A model generated the notes under the pieces. That model saw only the letters and a list, made by a program, of their open reading frames with translations, had not been told where the DNA came from and made no database searches. A stretch of 64,000 bases of DNA from Onchocerca volvulus (Eukaryota; Nematoda; Chromadorea; Rhabditida; Onchocercidae): contig HG738138.1 of assembly GCA_000499405.2 (NCBI GenBank), forward strand, positions 24,147,097-24,211,096, read 5' to 3'. A program made the position numbers and the translations under genes. Shown piece by piece: positions 42,505-53,669 of the stretch (position 1 is its first letter; every line of letters begins with the position of its first letter).

Positions 42505-44799
42505 TTAGTTTTCTCGTCCATTTACAGCCTTTAAAGCTTGTTCGCAAACATAGAGATCCTCATCAACATTTTCATTATATGGATCCATCAGCGACGATAC
42601 CGCATCACCTAGTAACCGCTCAATTACATTAGCTACTGGATAACGCTTTCGTTTCCTCCGTTCTCGTTCCCTACTTCGTTCGAATTCTGAAATAATTGAA
42701 ATATTTGTAATAACGCATAAAAATATGATAGCATCAACTGATTCCTTCTGATTTACAGATAATATTTAATTGAAGACATATATCTCTTCCCTTTCACCCC
42801 TTCCGTATACTCGTCAACCATTTTCATTTATAGAATGCAAAGAGATATTGCACCAAATTTATAGAACTATGAAAGAATTGAAAACAAAGCTCTTATATAA
42901 TTTAGTCTTCAGGATTGCAAACCTGCTTCTGAAGCAGAAAAAGTAGCATATAAAAAATTAATGAAAAAATAGGAAAATTAAAAAAAATATACCTCGGCAA
43001 AAATTTACATATTCCTTAGTGCATCTTTTCATGTCATCATCTAGCTTTTGCATTTTTGCCCAAATATCTTCTTCGACCTTTTCATAAGCGATTCGTTTAT
43101 TGTTATTCAAATTCTGCTGGGCACATTCCAATTGACCGATGGTACGCCTCTTTAACGATTCGGTCCGTAGTGCTCGAATAACTTCAATGTACTGAAATAT
43201 GCTTACGTTCAAATCAGAAATGATTTCACACTAATCAACATGTATTAAATTTGAAATAAAATAGAGATGTGCATTTATTTAGATAAAAGTTTCATTTAAT
43301 TAAAGAAGAACTCTGAAAGATCATCAGCTTCTCGTATCATCGTTTTTTCTTTTTACCTTCTTATCTGATCTACAATTAATGGATTATCCTCTTAAGAAGA
43401 AATAGCTCGACACTGGCCACAATACTTTACGAAAAAACTTAGTTATACTTCATTAAGGAAAAAAAACAAAGAAAAATGAGTACCAAGACTAAAATTTGAT
43501 TCTATCCTTAATTTAATAAAATAAAGTTAATGATATAAGGTTCCATAAAGTTTGTAAAAATACGAAATGTTTCTTACCTGCAATCTATCATGATATTCCT
43601 TAAGAACTTCTTCCTTTTTCCGAATAAAATCTGCAGCCTCTTGGCTCAAAACTTCAGCCTGCCTTTTTTCCAGCTATAATAAACAAATGATATTTTGTGG
43701 TTGTAAAGTATTTTATATTTATTAGTAAACAGTGAGTATAGTGTACAATCAAATTTTGCTGATCCAATAATGATACAAAAACTTGGGCCATTCCAAGTTA
43801 TAAATTTTATTCGCAAAATCCAGCTTAAAACCTAATTTATCAAAATCTATATTCATTGCTTACGTAAGATATCTACAGCTACGATCTACAAACTTCAGTT
43901 AAAAAGTGGAAAAAATAGTAAACATTCAAACAAACAAACAAAAAAAAGAAAAAAAAAAAGAGAAAAAACAAATCACTTGTTTTAGTTTCTCAGCATAAAG
44001 CTTTTTTTTGGTATCGGTGAAGAGTTTTTCAGCTAATACAGTTTTCCAAGCATTTAATTCTCTTCTCCTTTCATATATAGTTGGTTCAATTTCGCTTTCA
44101 CTGTCGGATGATTCTTGCATCTCTTCTGTTAATTCATCATCTTCAAATTTCTGCACAACACCTGTTGCCTAGAAATAAAAAATGAATAGATATATTCAAG
44201 TTGGTTAATATAAAAAAAGAAACATTCAAAATAAAACAATGATAAGATTGGAAAAAAATAAAAAAACAGAACAGAACTTCCATTTTCATAAATATTGGCA
44301 GGCTTAATCCGATTCAAACTAACACGTTTGATTTAGATTTTTTGGAAAACAATTTAAAATTACTAATGAAACTTAACATTGTCTTTCTAATTATGTGTGA
44401 CAGGTACGATAAAAGTTATGGAGAAATGCTCAAGTTAAATTTAAAGTTGAATTCATTTGGTTTGAAATTTTTAAATGGCATTCCCAAAATTTTCTAATTT
44501 ACCAAAACTCTCTTCCCCGTGAGTAAAATCATTTGAGATCGTCCAATAATCTCTTTCTTTAATTCTCAAAATAACTTAATTTCAAATACCTCAGCAACTA
44601 ATTACTTAACTAAGCAATCCATTGCATACTGTCGCATTCCTACGTGCAACTTTGTATGCAACAAGCACGTATCACGTAAAAATTTAATTTCCAGATTTGA
44701 AATTTGAAAATAAAACAAATATATCATTTGTAATATTTATGTGCATACCTTTATAGTTGCAGATATTTCCGGTTTCACGTCCTCATTGTAATAGGCCAT
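42505..44799 (-). CDS. BRMS1/SDS3-family subunit of the SIN3-HDAC co-repressor
   Basis: BRMS1, BRMS1L and SDS3 are coiled-coil subunits that stabilise and dimerise the SIN3-histone deacetylase complex in the nucleus. Five exons: 44749-44799, 43977-44168, about 43577-43675, about 42992-43193 and 42505-42687, with stop TAA at 42505-42507; about 239 aa against 246 in human BRMS1. The layout matches the family: an acidic N-terminus (EDDELTEEMQESSDSESE), the conserved block YERRRELNAWKTVLAEKLF plus TDTKKKLYAEKLKQ, a long coiled coil (RKKEEVLKEYHDRLQYIEVI ... ESLKRRTIGQLECAQQNL), and a basic RERERRKRKRYP segment before the C-terminus. The start ATG directly abuts CAATTTTAG, a probable trans-splice acceptor. 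I cannot tell BRMS1 from SDS3 orthology with certainty; the block after the acidic region favours BRMS1/BRMS1L. Confidence 0.85.
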
Positions 44800-44848
44800 C
44801 TAAAATTGTTGAAAAATGAAAAAAAAAAAGTCATTGCAAGTCCTTTTT

Positions 44849-45096
44849 GTACACTTATTTCAATGTGAAACAGAATTTCGTACGTTTATTTCAACATAAG
44901 AAGGAATTCTCTACGTTTATATCAACGTGAGATAGAATTCTGTACGTTTATTTCAATGTGAGACAAAATTCTGTACGTTTATTTCAACATCAGACAAAAT
45001 TCTCTACGTTTACTTCAACGTGAGACAGGATTCTGTACGCTTATTTCAACGTAGAACAGAATCCTGTACGTCCATTTTAACGTGAGATAGAATTTC
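44849..45096 (+). repeat. Minisatellite, 8 x 31 bp
   Basis: Eight consecutive units, each exactly 31 bp, starting at 44849, 44880, 44911, 44942, 44973, 45004, 45035 and 45066. The consensus is GTACGTTTATTTCAACGTGA followed by GACAGAATTCT. Units differ by one to seven substitutions but none has an indel. The array starts 50 bp upstream of the BRMS1-like start codon, so it lies in that gene's promoter or outron. Confidence 0.97.
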
Positions 45097-45210
45097 TTGG
45101 AAAGGAAAATATTAAAAAAAATTTGGCTTTGATTGCAAGAGAATAGAATGAAATGCAATAATGTTGGAAAGCGAACATTGCATAAAGTGTGTTATCATTG
45201 CAATCTGAAC

Positions 45211-45662
45211 AGATGATAAAATGATTCAAAAGAGAAACTTCAGAATCGGAATGGATGATGATAGAGCAAATCGAAAAAAAGTTCAGAATCTTGGTAGATG
45301 ATGAAGTGATTCGAAAAGGATTTCAGAATCGAAACGGATGACAGAGCAATTCGAAAAAGAAATTTAGAATCTGAAAAAGAAACTCAGAAGCTTAGAATCA
45401 TACGATAAAATGTTCGAAAAAAGAAGCTCAAAAATCAGTAGGTGATAAAGTAATTTGAAATATGAGTTAAAAATCGGAATGGATGATAAATTGATTCAAA
45501 AAAAAAAGGGGGGGCTTGGAATTTGAGTAGATGATAAAGCGATTCGAAATACGAATTCAAAATCGGAATGAATGATAAAGTGATTTCGGAGGTTAAAGTT
45601 TAAATAGATGATAATTTAAAAAAAAAAAAGTTTAAAGTTTGAATAGATGATAAAATGATTGC
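45211..45662 (+). repeat. Degenerate minisatellite, about 10 units of 36-66 bp
   Basis: Units begin with GATGATAAA-TGATTCGAAA and continue with an A-rich stretch and CAGAATCGGAATG. About ten and a half copies vary by substitutions and indels. One unit contains an A10-G7 run (about 45499-45515). It is separated from the 31-bp array by 115 nt of non-repeated DNA. Confidence 0.85.
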
Positions 45663-45774
45663 TTCTTTTAACGATTGCTAAGATGGATTTATAAGATACA
45701 CGGCATATATTATAATTTAAACTAAAGAAAAATGGAAGAACAGTTGACTGCCCATCTTATAACAACATATTCAT

Positions 45775-46070
45775 TAAAACTAATTAAAATCGATTATCGT
45801 AATTCAGAAATCAAAATTAGTTCCAATCGATTCTTAAATTTTTAGATTTTTAAATCTTTTAAATTCTTCCTTATAAAGTTTTCTACTTTTTTTTTGCTTT
45901 TTTTTTTTTTTATTAAGAATAACTCAAGGAAAAAAATATATCAACATCATTATTAATGTCAAATATCAAAATTTATCAAGCAATTATATCATCAAAACCA
46001 ATTAAAATAGATTATTTCAATTTAGAAATCAAAACTAATTCTTATTGATTCTTAATTTTTATTTAAAATC
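45775..46070 (+). repeat. Diverged direct duplication of about 75 bp
   Basis: About 45775-45845 and 45987-46065 share ATCA/TTAAAAC-AATTAAAAT-GATTAT, then A-TTTAGAAATCAAAA and ATTGATTCTTAA-TTTT, some 212 bp apart. The intervening DNA is AT-rich. Confidence 0.6.
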
Positions 46071-46439
46071 GAGATTACAAAAAAAAAAAAAAGAAAGAAA
46101 AAATCTCGTAAAAATTTAAAATTATATTTTGAAGTTTTAATATTATAAGATCATTTTCTATCCATAATATTATTACTTAATTTCAAAATATGTGATATTA
46201 ATTTTATCCATACCTAAAAATACAAATTGTTTACATTCATTTGACGCAAATAATTCAATAAAACATGAATTATTATTTATTTTTGCATAATATATATGTA
46301 TACATTCCACTCATTCCTTCAACTTTTTAAATTTAGAATAGCACGAAGGGAAAGTTATTTTAAAATTCTAATATTTACTTAATTTATGTTCTTATTCTCT
46401 TCAAATGTCTATATTTTTGCTTTTCTTCTCTACATTATC

Positions 46440-46690
46440 ATCAAATTTTTCGTTGATATCATTTATCATATCATTTATTCATTAATGTCACCCCATATGT
46501 CATTTATCATTTATCCAATGTGTAATTTGTCAACACTGTTTCTATTTTAGTTTAATATTATTGATCCATAATGTCACCTATATGTCACATTTATCCAATT
46601 TCAATGCCATCTAATGTCATTTGTTATAAATACCACTTAATATCATTGATATCAAGTCATTTTCTACAATTTAACTTATCAGTTAATAAC
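46440..46690 (+). repeat. Diffuse repeats of ATGTCA / TCATTTATC
   Basis: A block around TAATGTCACC-CATATGTCA-TTTATCCAAT occurs at about 46483-46520 and again at about 46569-46600, inside a longer stretch dense in TCATTTATC and ATGTCAT words. It is probably a decayed tandem array. Confidence 0.5.
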
Positions 46691-46930
46691 AGTTATCTAC
46701 AGTATCACTTAAATCGTCACGCGACTAAATGAATTATCAAAAAAAAGAAAATTTTGAAATTACATTTTAAATTAAATTAAACAAAAATGTATCAATTTAA
46801 ATTAAATATTGGAAGAAGGAATATTCTACTTTGAAAAATGTCAATTTTATTCGGCCTTGAGTGACCAATCACCCCGGCAAATGACATCGCTTTGACAAGT
46901 TCAAACTATATCAACTATGCCATCTGATAC

Positions 46931-46981
<51 letters not shown>
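46931..46981 (+). repeat. (GAT)17 microsatellite
   Basis: Seventeen perfect GAT triplets, followed by three GATGATA/GATAGAT-type imperfect units up to about 47005. On the minus strand it would read as a polyhistidine run, but that frame is not a gene. Confidence 0.95.
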
Positions 46982-48717
46982 AGATGATAGATGATAGATG
47001 AATGGATAGATAACAATAGAAACTAATCAGTAATAATGAAAAGAGAGGGCGAGACGATGATGAAGTGATAAAGTGATAAAGTTCTATCAATGTATCACAC
47101 TTTGAGAGGAATTTAAAGAATATATACATCAGCTTGGCAATATCACAAAATCGGAAGTTATCTCGTTAGCTATCATTCGACATGATACTAAAATTAATTA
47201 CCAATTAAATGGATAATTATTACGGCAGAAATCAAAGATATCTTTTTCGTAAAATTTTAGTATCAGCTAGAATAAATTTCGATAATTTAAAGAATAATAG
47301 GAAGATAAATATTATCAAATTATCTTCCATCTACAATTTTTTATTTTCAAGAATATATCGGAAATTCCCCCGGAAAAATAAAAATCTGGAAATTATCGCG
47401 AGAGAATTTATCCTGATATTTTCCCTTACCTATAGCCATATCTTTTGTATTTGAAAATTATGAAATACTGGTGAAAAAAAAATAGAATATTTCAAGATTA
47501 ATCAGAAACTTTAATTTTTCAATTGATGAATTTTAGCTCGAGGAATTTTTGACAAAAATTTAGAATAATGAATAAAAAAAACATTTTATGCTTGTAACCA
47601 TTACATCTTTCTCTCTTCCCCATATTCTTCTTCGAGAAGTAATTTTTAATTAACAAAATTTCATCACCTTCTTAGCAACGGAAAATTTTCATTTATCTTG
47701 AGCAAAAAAAAAAAAAAAAAAGATACTTCCTTATCAGTAAAACTTTTTAGTGTCTGATAAAAATAATGATAATCATCTTCATTTGATACGTACGCTAGCA
47801 TAATGATATTTTTAACAGACTTTTGCATTGTAACTTATCATTGTAATCAGTAAGCCTTAATAATACAAATTTGTTTCATATTGTGCCAATTTCTTCAAAG
47901 TTTTATGCAAAAATAAAATTATCCTGTTTTTTTTTTCCATTTATTTCAACAATCAGATATGTATCATATTCGATAACAAAATCCGCTATGGCACAAGTTC
48001 GTAAATTTCATCCGATTCATTTCTTTGAAATGATTATTTTACAACATCAATCTTGAGAAAAAAAAAAATTAAAAATAGAGGAAGTTTTGCATATATTTAA
48101 TTACAATATAGACAATTAAAATGAATATAAAATAGAAAGAAAAAATAATTTTCACTATGAAATAAATGAATATAATTTTGAAAAAAAAAAAAAAAGGCGT
48201 ATTTACCAGCGACAAAAAAAAAAATCATTAAAACAAGAAATGGTAAAGAAAAAAAAAAGAAAATTTACAAGCAGCATGTACAACATAATCCATGGAAAGA
48301 ATGATAATATAAATAAACATAATTCTTTTTTTTTTTTTTATTACTTTAGCTGATGATTCTTTCAGGAAGCAAGCAGTAAAAATTTCACAAAAAAAAAAAA
48401 ATAAAAAAACTTTTTACAGATAATTCTCTTTTCAAGAAATGAGAAGCTAGAAAAGAAATTAAAATGATCATTCGCATAGTTATAAAAACAAGATTTAAAT
48501 TCCATTTAGTTGAATTTATTAAATCAATTGCTAAAGTATATGTGCCTGCAATTCTCAATACTGATTCTTCTGCTTCCTGAGATGAATTAAACAAACCGAG
48601 CAAACTAGTTAGTGGTATAGTCAAGTATTTCAAGTGTACAAACAAAATGAAAATATGTTAAAATGGAATGATCGATAAATAAAATAAAATCAAATCGTTG
48701 GCAAAAAATTTCTACCA

Positions 48718-48930
48718 AATTCATCATTATTATTACACCATTAATTCTTCAACTGTAATTTTTTTTTTTCATTTTTGTTTTTTGATCAAATAAGAAAGAA
48801 AGTATCGATAGAAAGCAAAAAAAAAAAGAAAAAAAAAAAACCTGCTGAATTCACTATTATCAGATCACTGCACATTCAACTCTTCACTTTTAATATGTTT
48901 TTGGAACAAATAAGAAAGGAATGCATTCAT
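48718..48930 (+). repeat. Tandem duplication of about 85-90 bp just downstream of the TREX-like gene
   Basis: Copy A about 48718-48807 and copy B about 48847-48930 share AATTCA-TATTAT, ATTCAACT/TTCTTCAACT and the 3' block CAAATAAGAAAG. Copies are offset by roughly 120-128 bp. Confidence 0.55.
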
Positions 48931-49027
48931 ATGTTATGCAAATTTTTAGCCTTTAAAGAAGATTCGAATCTGATGAATAAAATATCGATAACTTTAATAT
49001 ACTATCTTATACTATTTATGTTTCTTC

Positions 49028-52000
49028 CTAAAATGGAAATTTAACAGCATGCGTGTCAACATATTCCACAAATTCTTCTCCATATGCTATGCAAATTTTT
49101 AGCAAAGCTTCACAATCTTCTCTAGCATAATGTGCATCATAATCACCACTCAATAGCTGAAAAAAAAAAACATGAAAGTGAGGTTCTTCAATTAAATTAA
49201 AAATAATATCATTGGAATAGAATTTTTTTCCCGGAAAAATGATAAAGCAATTCAAACAGAAAATTTTCAATGCTGACTAATATCATTTAATCTTTCATCG
49301 CACTAGTGAATCTATAAGTCGTAAGAACTGGACAGGAACATTCTCGAAAGCTGTAAAATAAGCACAAATAATATTGTGCGCTGTAGAGTTAGGACCACGT
49401 AGTTGGCCTTACTAATAGATCAGTTCAATGGTAAAATGAATAAATGAGCTTAATCCATATCCGTATCCGAAATAGTTATACAGAATAGTATCTAATATAT
49501 AAATCTTAGCAGATTTGAAGAACACTGCACTGGAAATTCGAGTGCTTCTAAAAGTCTTTATATTTAAAAAAATTATGCATAAACGATTCTAATAATAGGA
49601 TGTCGTAACCTGCTTATACATGGATTCCAATTTGAAGGCGCCTTTTTCACGAAAATATGCAATCGAAAAATGATTATTGAACATCCAGTCACCTTCATTG
49701 GAACGTCTGAAAATAAATCAAACTAAAACTATACGGAAACAGTGATCCTAATATGAGGAAAACAAGTTCAAAATTTTAGTCTGAGAAGTTTTCGCAATTT
49801 GAAAAAAATTATTTGTCCAGATCAAAATCTTCAATTTTCAACATTCTTGGCTAACAATTCAAAATTTATAAAATTTTAAAATCAAATTTATAAAAAAAAA
49901 TTTTAAATCAATCAGTTGGAAATTTCGGTAAACATTCCGTATAAAAGACATAATTTACTTGAAAAGATTCGGTCGAACACGCTTCTTCTTGGCTGGTGAC
50001 CATTTGGTTGTACGGATAAAATTTAATGGATGATCATCCGATGTTTCAGTAAAAAGCTGCCTTCTAGGGGGCCTGCATATAATGACACTAATAAGCAGAT
50101 GATTATATGTAATGATTTACAAATTACGAATTTTCAATTTGCTGGCAATTATACAAACTTTATTCTTAATTAAAATTTGCTACATTGTCTAAAGACCTGT
50201 TGTGCGAAACTAGAAAAATAACGGGAAATTATAAGCAAAATCAATACAATTAGTTTCCAAATTTCTGAGAAATGGAATTAATTCAACAAACCTTTTTATC
50301 TCGCTTCTAGCTGAGCATTCAACCGGAACAATAAATGCGGTGTTTTGTGATTCCTCGTTAATAACTGGGGTGTTACAGTTGGGTGCTACAGGAGAGATCT
50401 TCTGTATTTCGAGTATTCCTGATGGTTTAGAAATCACGTCCGTATGAGTTTGTGAGCTTGTTCCTTCTAAACACGATGACATTTTTTGTGGTGATGATAG
50501 GGGACTTTCATTTTTTATCTGGGCCGACACTGCAATATAAAATTATTCGACACACTGCAATCCATAACACTGTTATAAATAACTGTAAAAAATTTTAAGA
50601 AATAGAATTCCCTTTGAATTTTATGAATTTGTTTATCATTACAACTTGTTTGTCACTTGTCATTTTCTAGTATTACATTGCAGAAAATTTGTCAAAATAG
50701 GTAATTATTAGATAACTTACAGCGACTCCAATCTAACAGCTGCACGGCAGTCCGTAATTCATCATGCAATTTTTTTTCCACATCCAAAAACATAAGATAG
50801 GAATCTACAAAGTAAACCTAAAACAAAATGCCCAGCTCAATAAAATGTAATCAAACTTTTTTTTTTTTTTGATTTTAAATGAATTTGAAACCAAGCGAAT
50901 TTTGGAAATATTTTTAAATTCTATATTTCAGTATATGTACTATAAGAAACTGGAATTTCGATGAACAACTGGGACTAAAAATTTGCATTAAAAACAAAAA
51001 TGATACCTCATCAGGAAAAGGACTGATGTTCAGAAGACCATTTCGTTCAAATTCTGCATACAGGACACGAAAATCAAATCTTAAAAAATGGCAAAAATTT
51101 TTTCGCTGATTTAAATAAAAAAAAAAAAAAAATGACCAATACGTAAAAATGCTAATAGAAATGTGGATAAGAAATGAAACCTCAATCCATTGTGAGCAAT
51201 TATACAAACTGGTTTCCGTGTATGCTCCAAAAAAAGTCTTACTCCTTTCCATTCTGTGGCAAAATCGTTCTTGTCTTCTAAATCTTCTCGTGCATAAACA
51301 AAAACTAAAAACATTTACCTTTTTTTTGAAAAAATAGGAAGAGGAAAGATGGAGATCGTATCACATGACTGGTAATAACATTATTTTGTATAAAGTAATA
51401 TTCAAATGGAGATAATTCTTCACACAACTTTTTTTCCAATCCAGAAGCATGAGATAAAAAAATAAAAGTATGAAAGCTTGGAAATATGTAAATTACCGTC
51501 GTTTTGGAATCGTCCTTTTTCGTATTCTGTCCACTCACTCTGGCTCATTTTAGGTTTTACCTATAAAATATAACATAAATAAAACGTAACTGAAATGTAA
51601 TTTTTAGCCTTATTCCATTAAAAACCTAATTTACTTGTACGTAATAATTTGTCTCAACAGTTTTACAAAGACTTTCAATCCATTTTTATTTAACAATATA
51701 TTGAAAAAGTAATATGTCATAAAAATAAAATATACATAATTAGAAATCAATAATTTTAAGCTCAATCGAATGTACAACATAGGAAACAAAACCTGTGCGG
51801 AGTAGGTATTATATGGAATTCGGAAACTATTGGATCTTGAACGAAATGATATTTGACCACTTATCTCGTCAGCGTTCATCAATGCATCCATCTTTCGAAT
51901 CCCGGATAAAATTGCTTTTCTCGTAGCCGAAATAAGACTAATTTCCGTAACATGCGGAGCTTGACTTGAACTAGCTAAAATCATACAATAGCTAATTCAA

Positions 52001-52326
52001 AAATTATTGATCATGTTTAAAAAAAAAGTGGAAAATTTAAATAATCTGTGCTCCAATTTATATAGGATTATTAAAATGTAAATCGAATTTTAATTTAATT
52101 AGGTCCAAGAAATTTTGGTTATTTCAAATAAACAAGCAAAAATAAGTAAAATAAATTTACTGAGTCTTATATAGCTATTTAACATTTGAGATAAATCCCT
52201 CTGGCTGCCTGGAATCGGTGGATCATCCAATGGATTCATTGCATTGATTTGGAAGAGCCCACTAGCTTCCACATCCAGAAATACGAACGATTGTATGAAG
52301 CCAGATTTTTGAGCCAGAATAGCCAT
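49028..52326 (-). CDS. TREX-like DEDDh 3'-5' DNA exonuclease
   Basis: Metal-dependent 3'-5' exonuclease of the DnaQ/TREX family. Eleven or so exons from ATG 52326 (abutting TTCACTAG, a likely trans-splice site) to TAG at 49028. Motif I is FVFLDVEASG (D18, E20). Motif II is CIIAHNGLR spliced to FDFRVLYAEF (about 51.2/51.08 kb), followed by VYFVDSYLMF (50.8 kb), like the FCVDS of TREX1. Motif III is FKLESMYKQ then DYDAHYAREDCEALLKIC (H-x4-D; 49.65/49.1 kb), ending YVDTHAVKFPF, closely matching the end of the TREX catalytic core. All five DEDDh residues are present. Between VDSYLMF and FKLESMY lie about 150 extra residues (50.8-49.9 kb) rich in Ser, Pro, Thr and Lys (for example PLSSPQKMSSC, KWSPAKKKRVRP), where human TREX1 has about 20. 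Exons around 51.35-51.55 kb are uncertain. Confidence 0.85.
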
Positions 52327-53669
52327 CTAGTGAAACAAACTGAAAAGATTAGCAGAGGTAAACCTCGGTAATTTTATTGGAACAACAAATAGGACACCAT
52401 GTAACTCTTCCTAATTCCATAAGTATTATATTTCTTGGCCATTGTTAATTACTGCTTTCTAATGCTGATTAAGCAAAATTTAAAAATGTAAAAAAAATTT
52501 ATTCAATCACATATGAAATTACCCAAAGCTCTATGCGCATCGCTTCATCCATATATCAGATTTACAAGTTTCTTTTCATAATTTCAAACCAAAATTTCGA
52601 TGATTCCAAGTTTCACATGCATTAAAGCTTAAATTCAACATTACCAATTGATTTCATCTCAACAGCAAATGCTATCAGTTTGAACTTCATCAAAACTGTA
52701 CTAAATAAAATGTTTAGCAAGTGAATGTATTCAAAATTACAACTTGCTCTGATTATAATTCATATTTTTGCTAATCTGTTCATCTCATTTAAGGTAACTG
52801 ACTGGTATATCGTCATATTGACAATGGTTTCAAAAAATTCCTTTAAAAAAAAAAAAAAAAGATGCAATTTTAATTTTCTGAAAAATGAACATGAACAGTA
52901 TGCATTACAGTTCCTCCAATAGGATTTTTGGAATCGATATTAGTTAATTTTATAATACATAGAAATCAAATTGGTGACCCAAGGAGCTTTATGGCAATAA
53001 AATTAGCTGACTCGACCATTAATGTATTAAATTTTGCAGATAATAATTAAATAATCAAAAAGCGAAGAGTAATAATAAATAAAGATCGATTTCATCAGAT
53101 GCAATACTTCACTAATATTAACGATTTATTACCACAGTATCACATTGCTGAAATTCTGTGATTATAAGTTCCATGAAATTTAATAAAATTTTATCCAGTA
53201 TTTTAACTAATAATCGGGAAGTCTTGAAAATATGGGATAATAAATCGCTAACATTAATTAAATATCACTTTAAGACAAAGAGAAATCGGAAAAACCAAGT
53301 GATACAAAGTAAAATCATAATATGGCGTATTACTTATTATTTGCTTCTAAGCATATAAACAACTTTTAGTGTGTTAAGGGCGAATTTCTGAACTTTGACA
53401 GAAACTTTAACATCACAAATTCTTCATATCCAAAGGAAATTTGGAAAAGAAGATAGTTGAAAAACTGTTGATGCTTAAAGCTTACAAGTAATTCAATCCA
53501 AAAAAAACAATTCCAAATTTTATAATTATGCAAAGAGAGGAAAAGATGCAATAAGAGACCAGTTCTACAATAAAGCTTAATCGAACATAAGCTTATATAT
53601 TGTTGTATATTTCAATTTCAAAAAGAAACCATGATTCAATTAAAATATATAAATTAGCTTATGAAATTC
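52327..53669. other. Spacer between DLST and TREX-like gene
   Basis: 1.3 kb, AT rich, holding the DLST 3' UTR and the TREX-like promoter. It has an A15-type run near 52845-52860. No exon is supported on either strand. Confidence 0.5.

Larger units (their letters stand above)
44800..49027. other. 4.2-kb repeat-rich gene desert
   Basis: No conserved coding exon was found between the BRMS1-like and TREX-like genes. Apart from the repeats listed separately it contains many A/T runs (near 45895-45912, 47704-47720, 48180-48195, 48325-48340). A minus-strand open frame at 48385-48645 without an ATG has a protein-like middle (GTYTLAIDLINSTKWNL), but no splice partner was found. Confidence 0.55.

Noticed and set aside
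46911..47129. Minus-strand ORF with a run of about 16 histidines
   Set aside because: It is the translation of the (GAT)n microsatellite; no splice sites, no conservation and no domain outside the repeat.
47209..47454. Plus-strand Asn/Lys/Ile-rich 81-codon ORF
   Set aside because: Composition is what random AT-rich DNA gives; no splice signals or motif.
48385..48645. Minus-strand 86-codon open frame with a hydrophobic tail
   Set aside because: No ATG at the start and no phase-consistent neighbouring exon; could be chance in AT-rich DNA.
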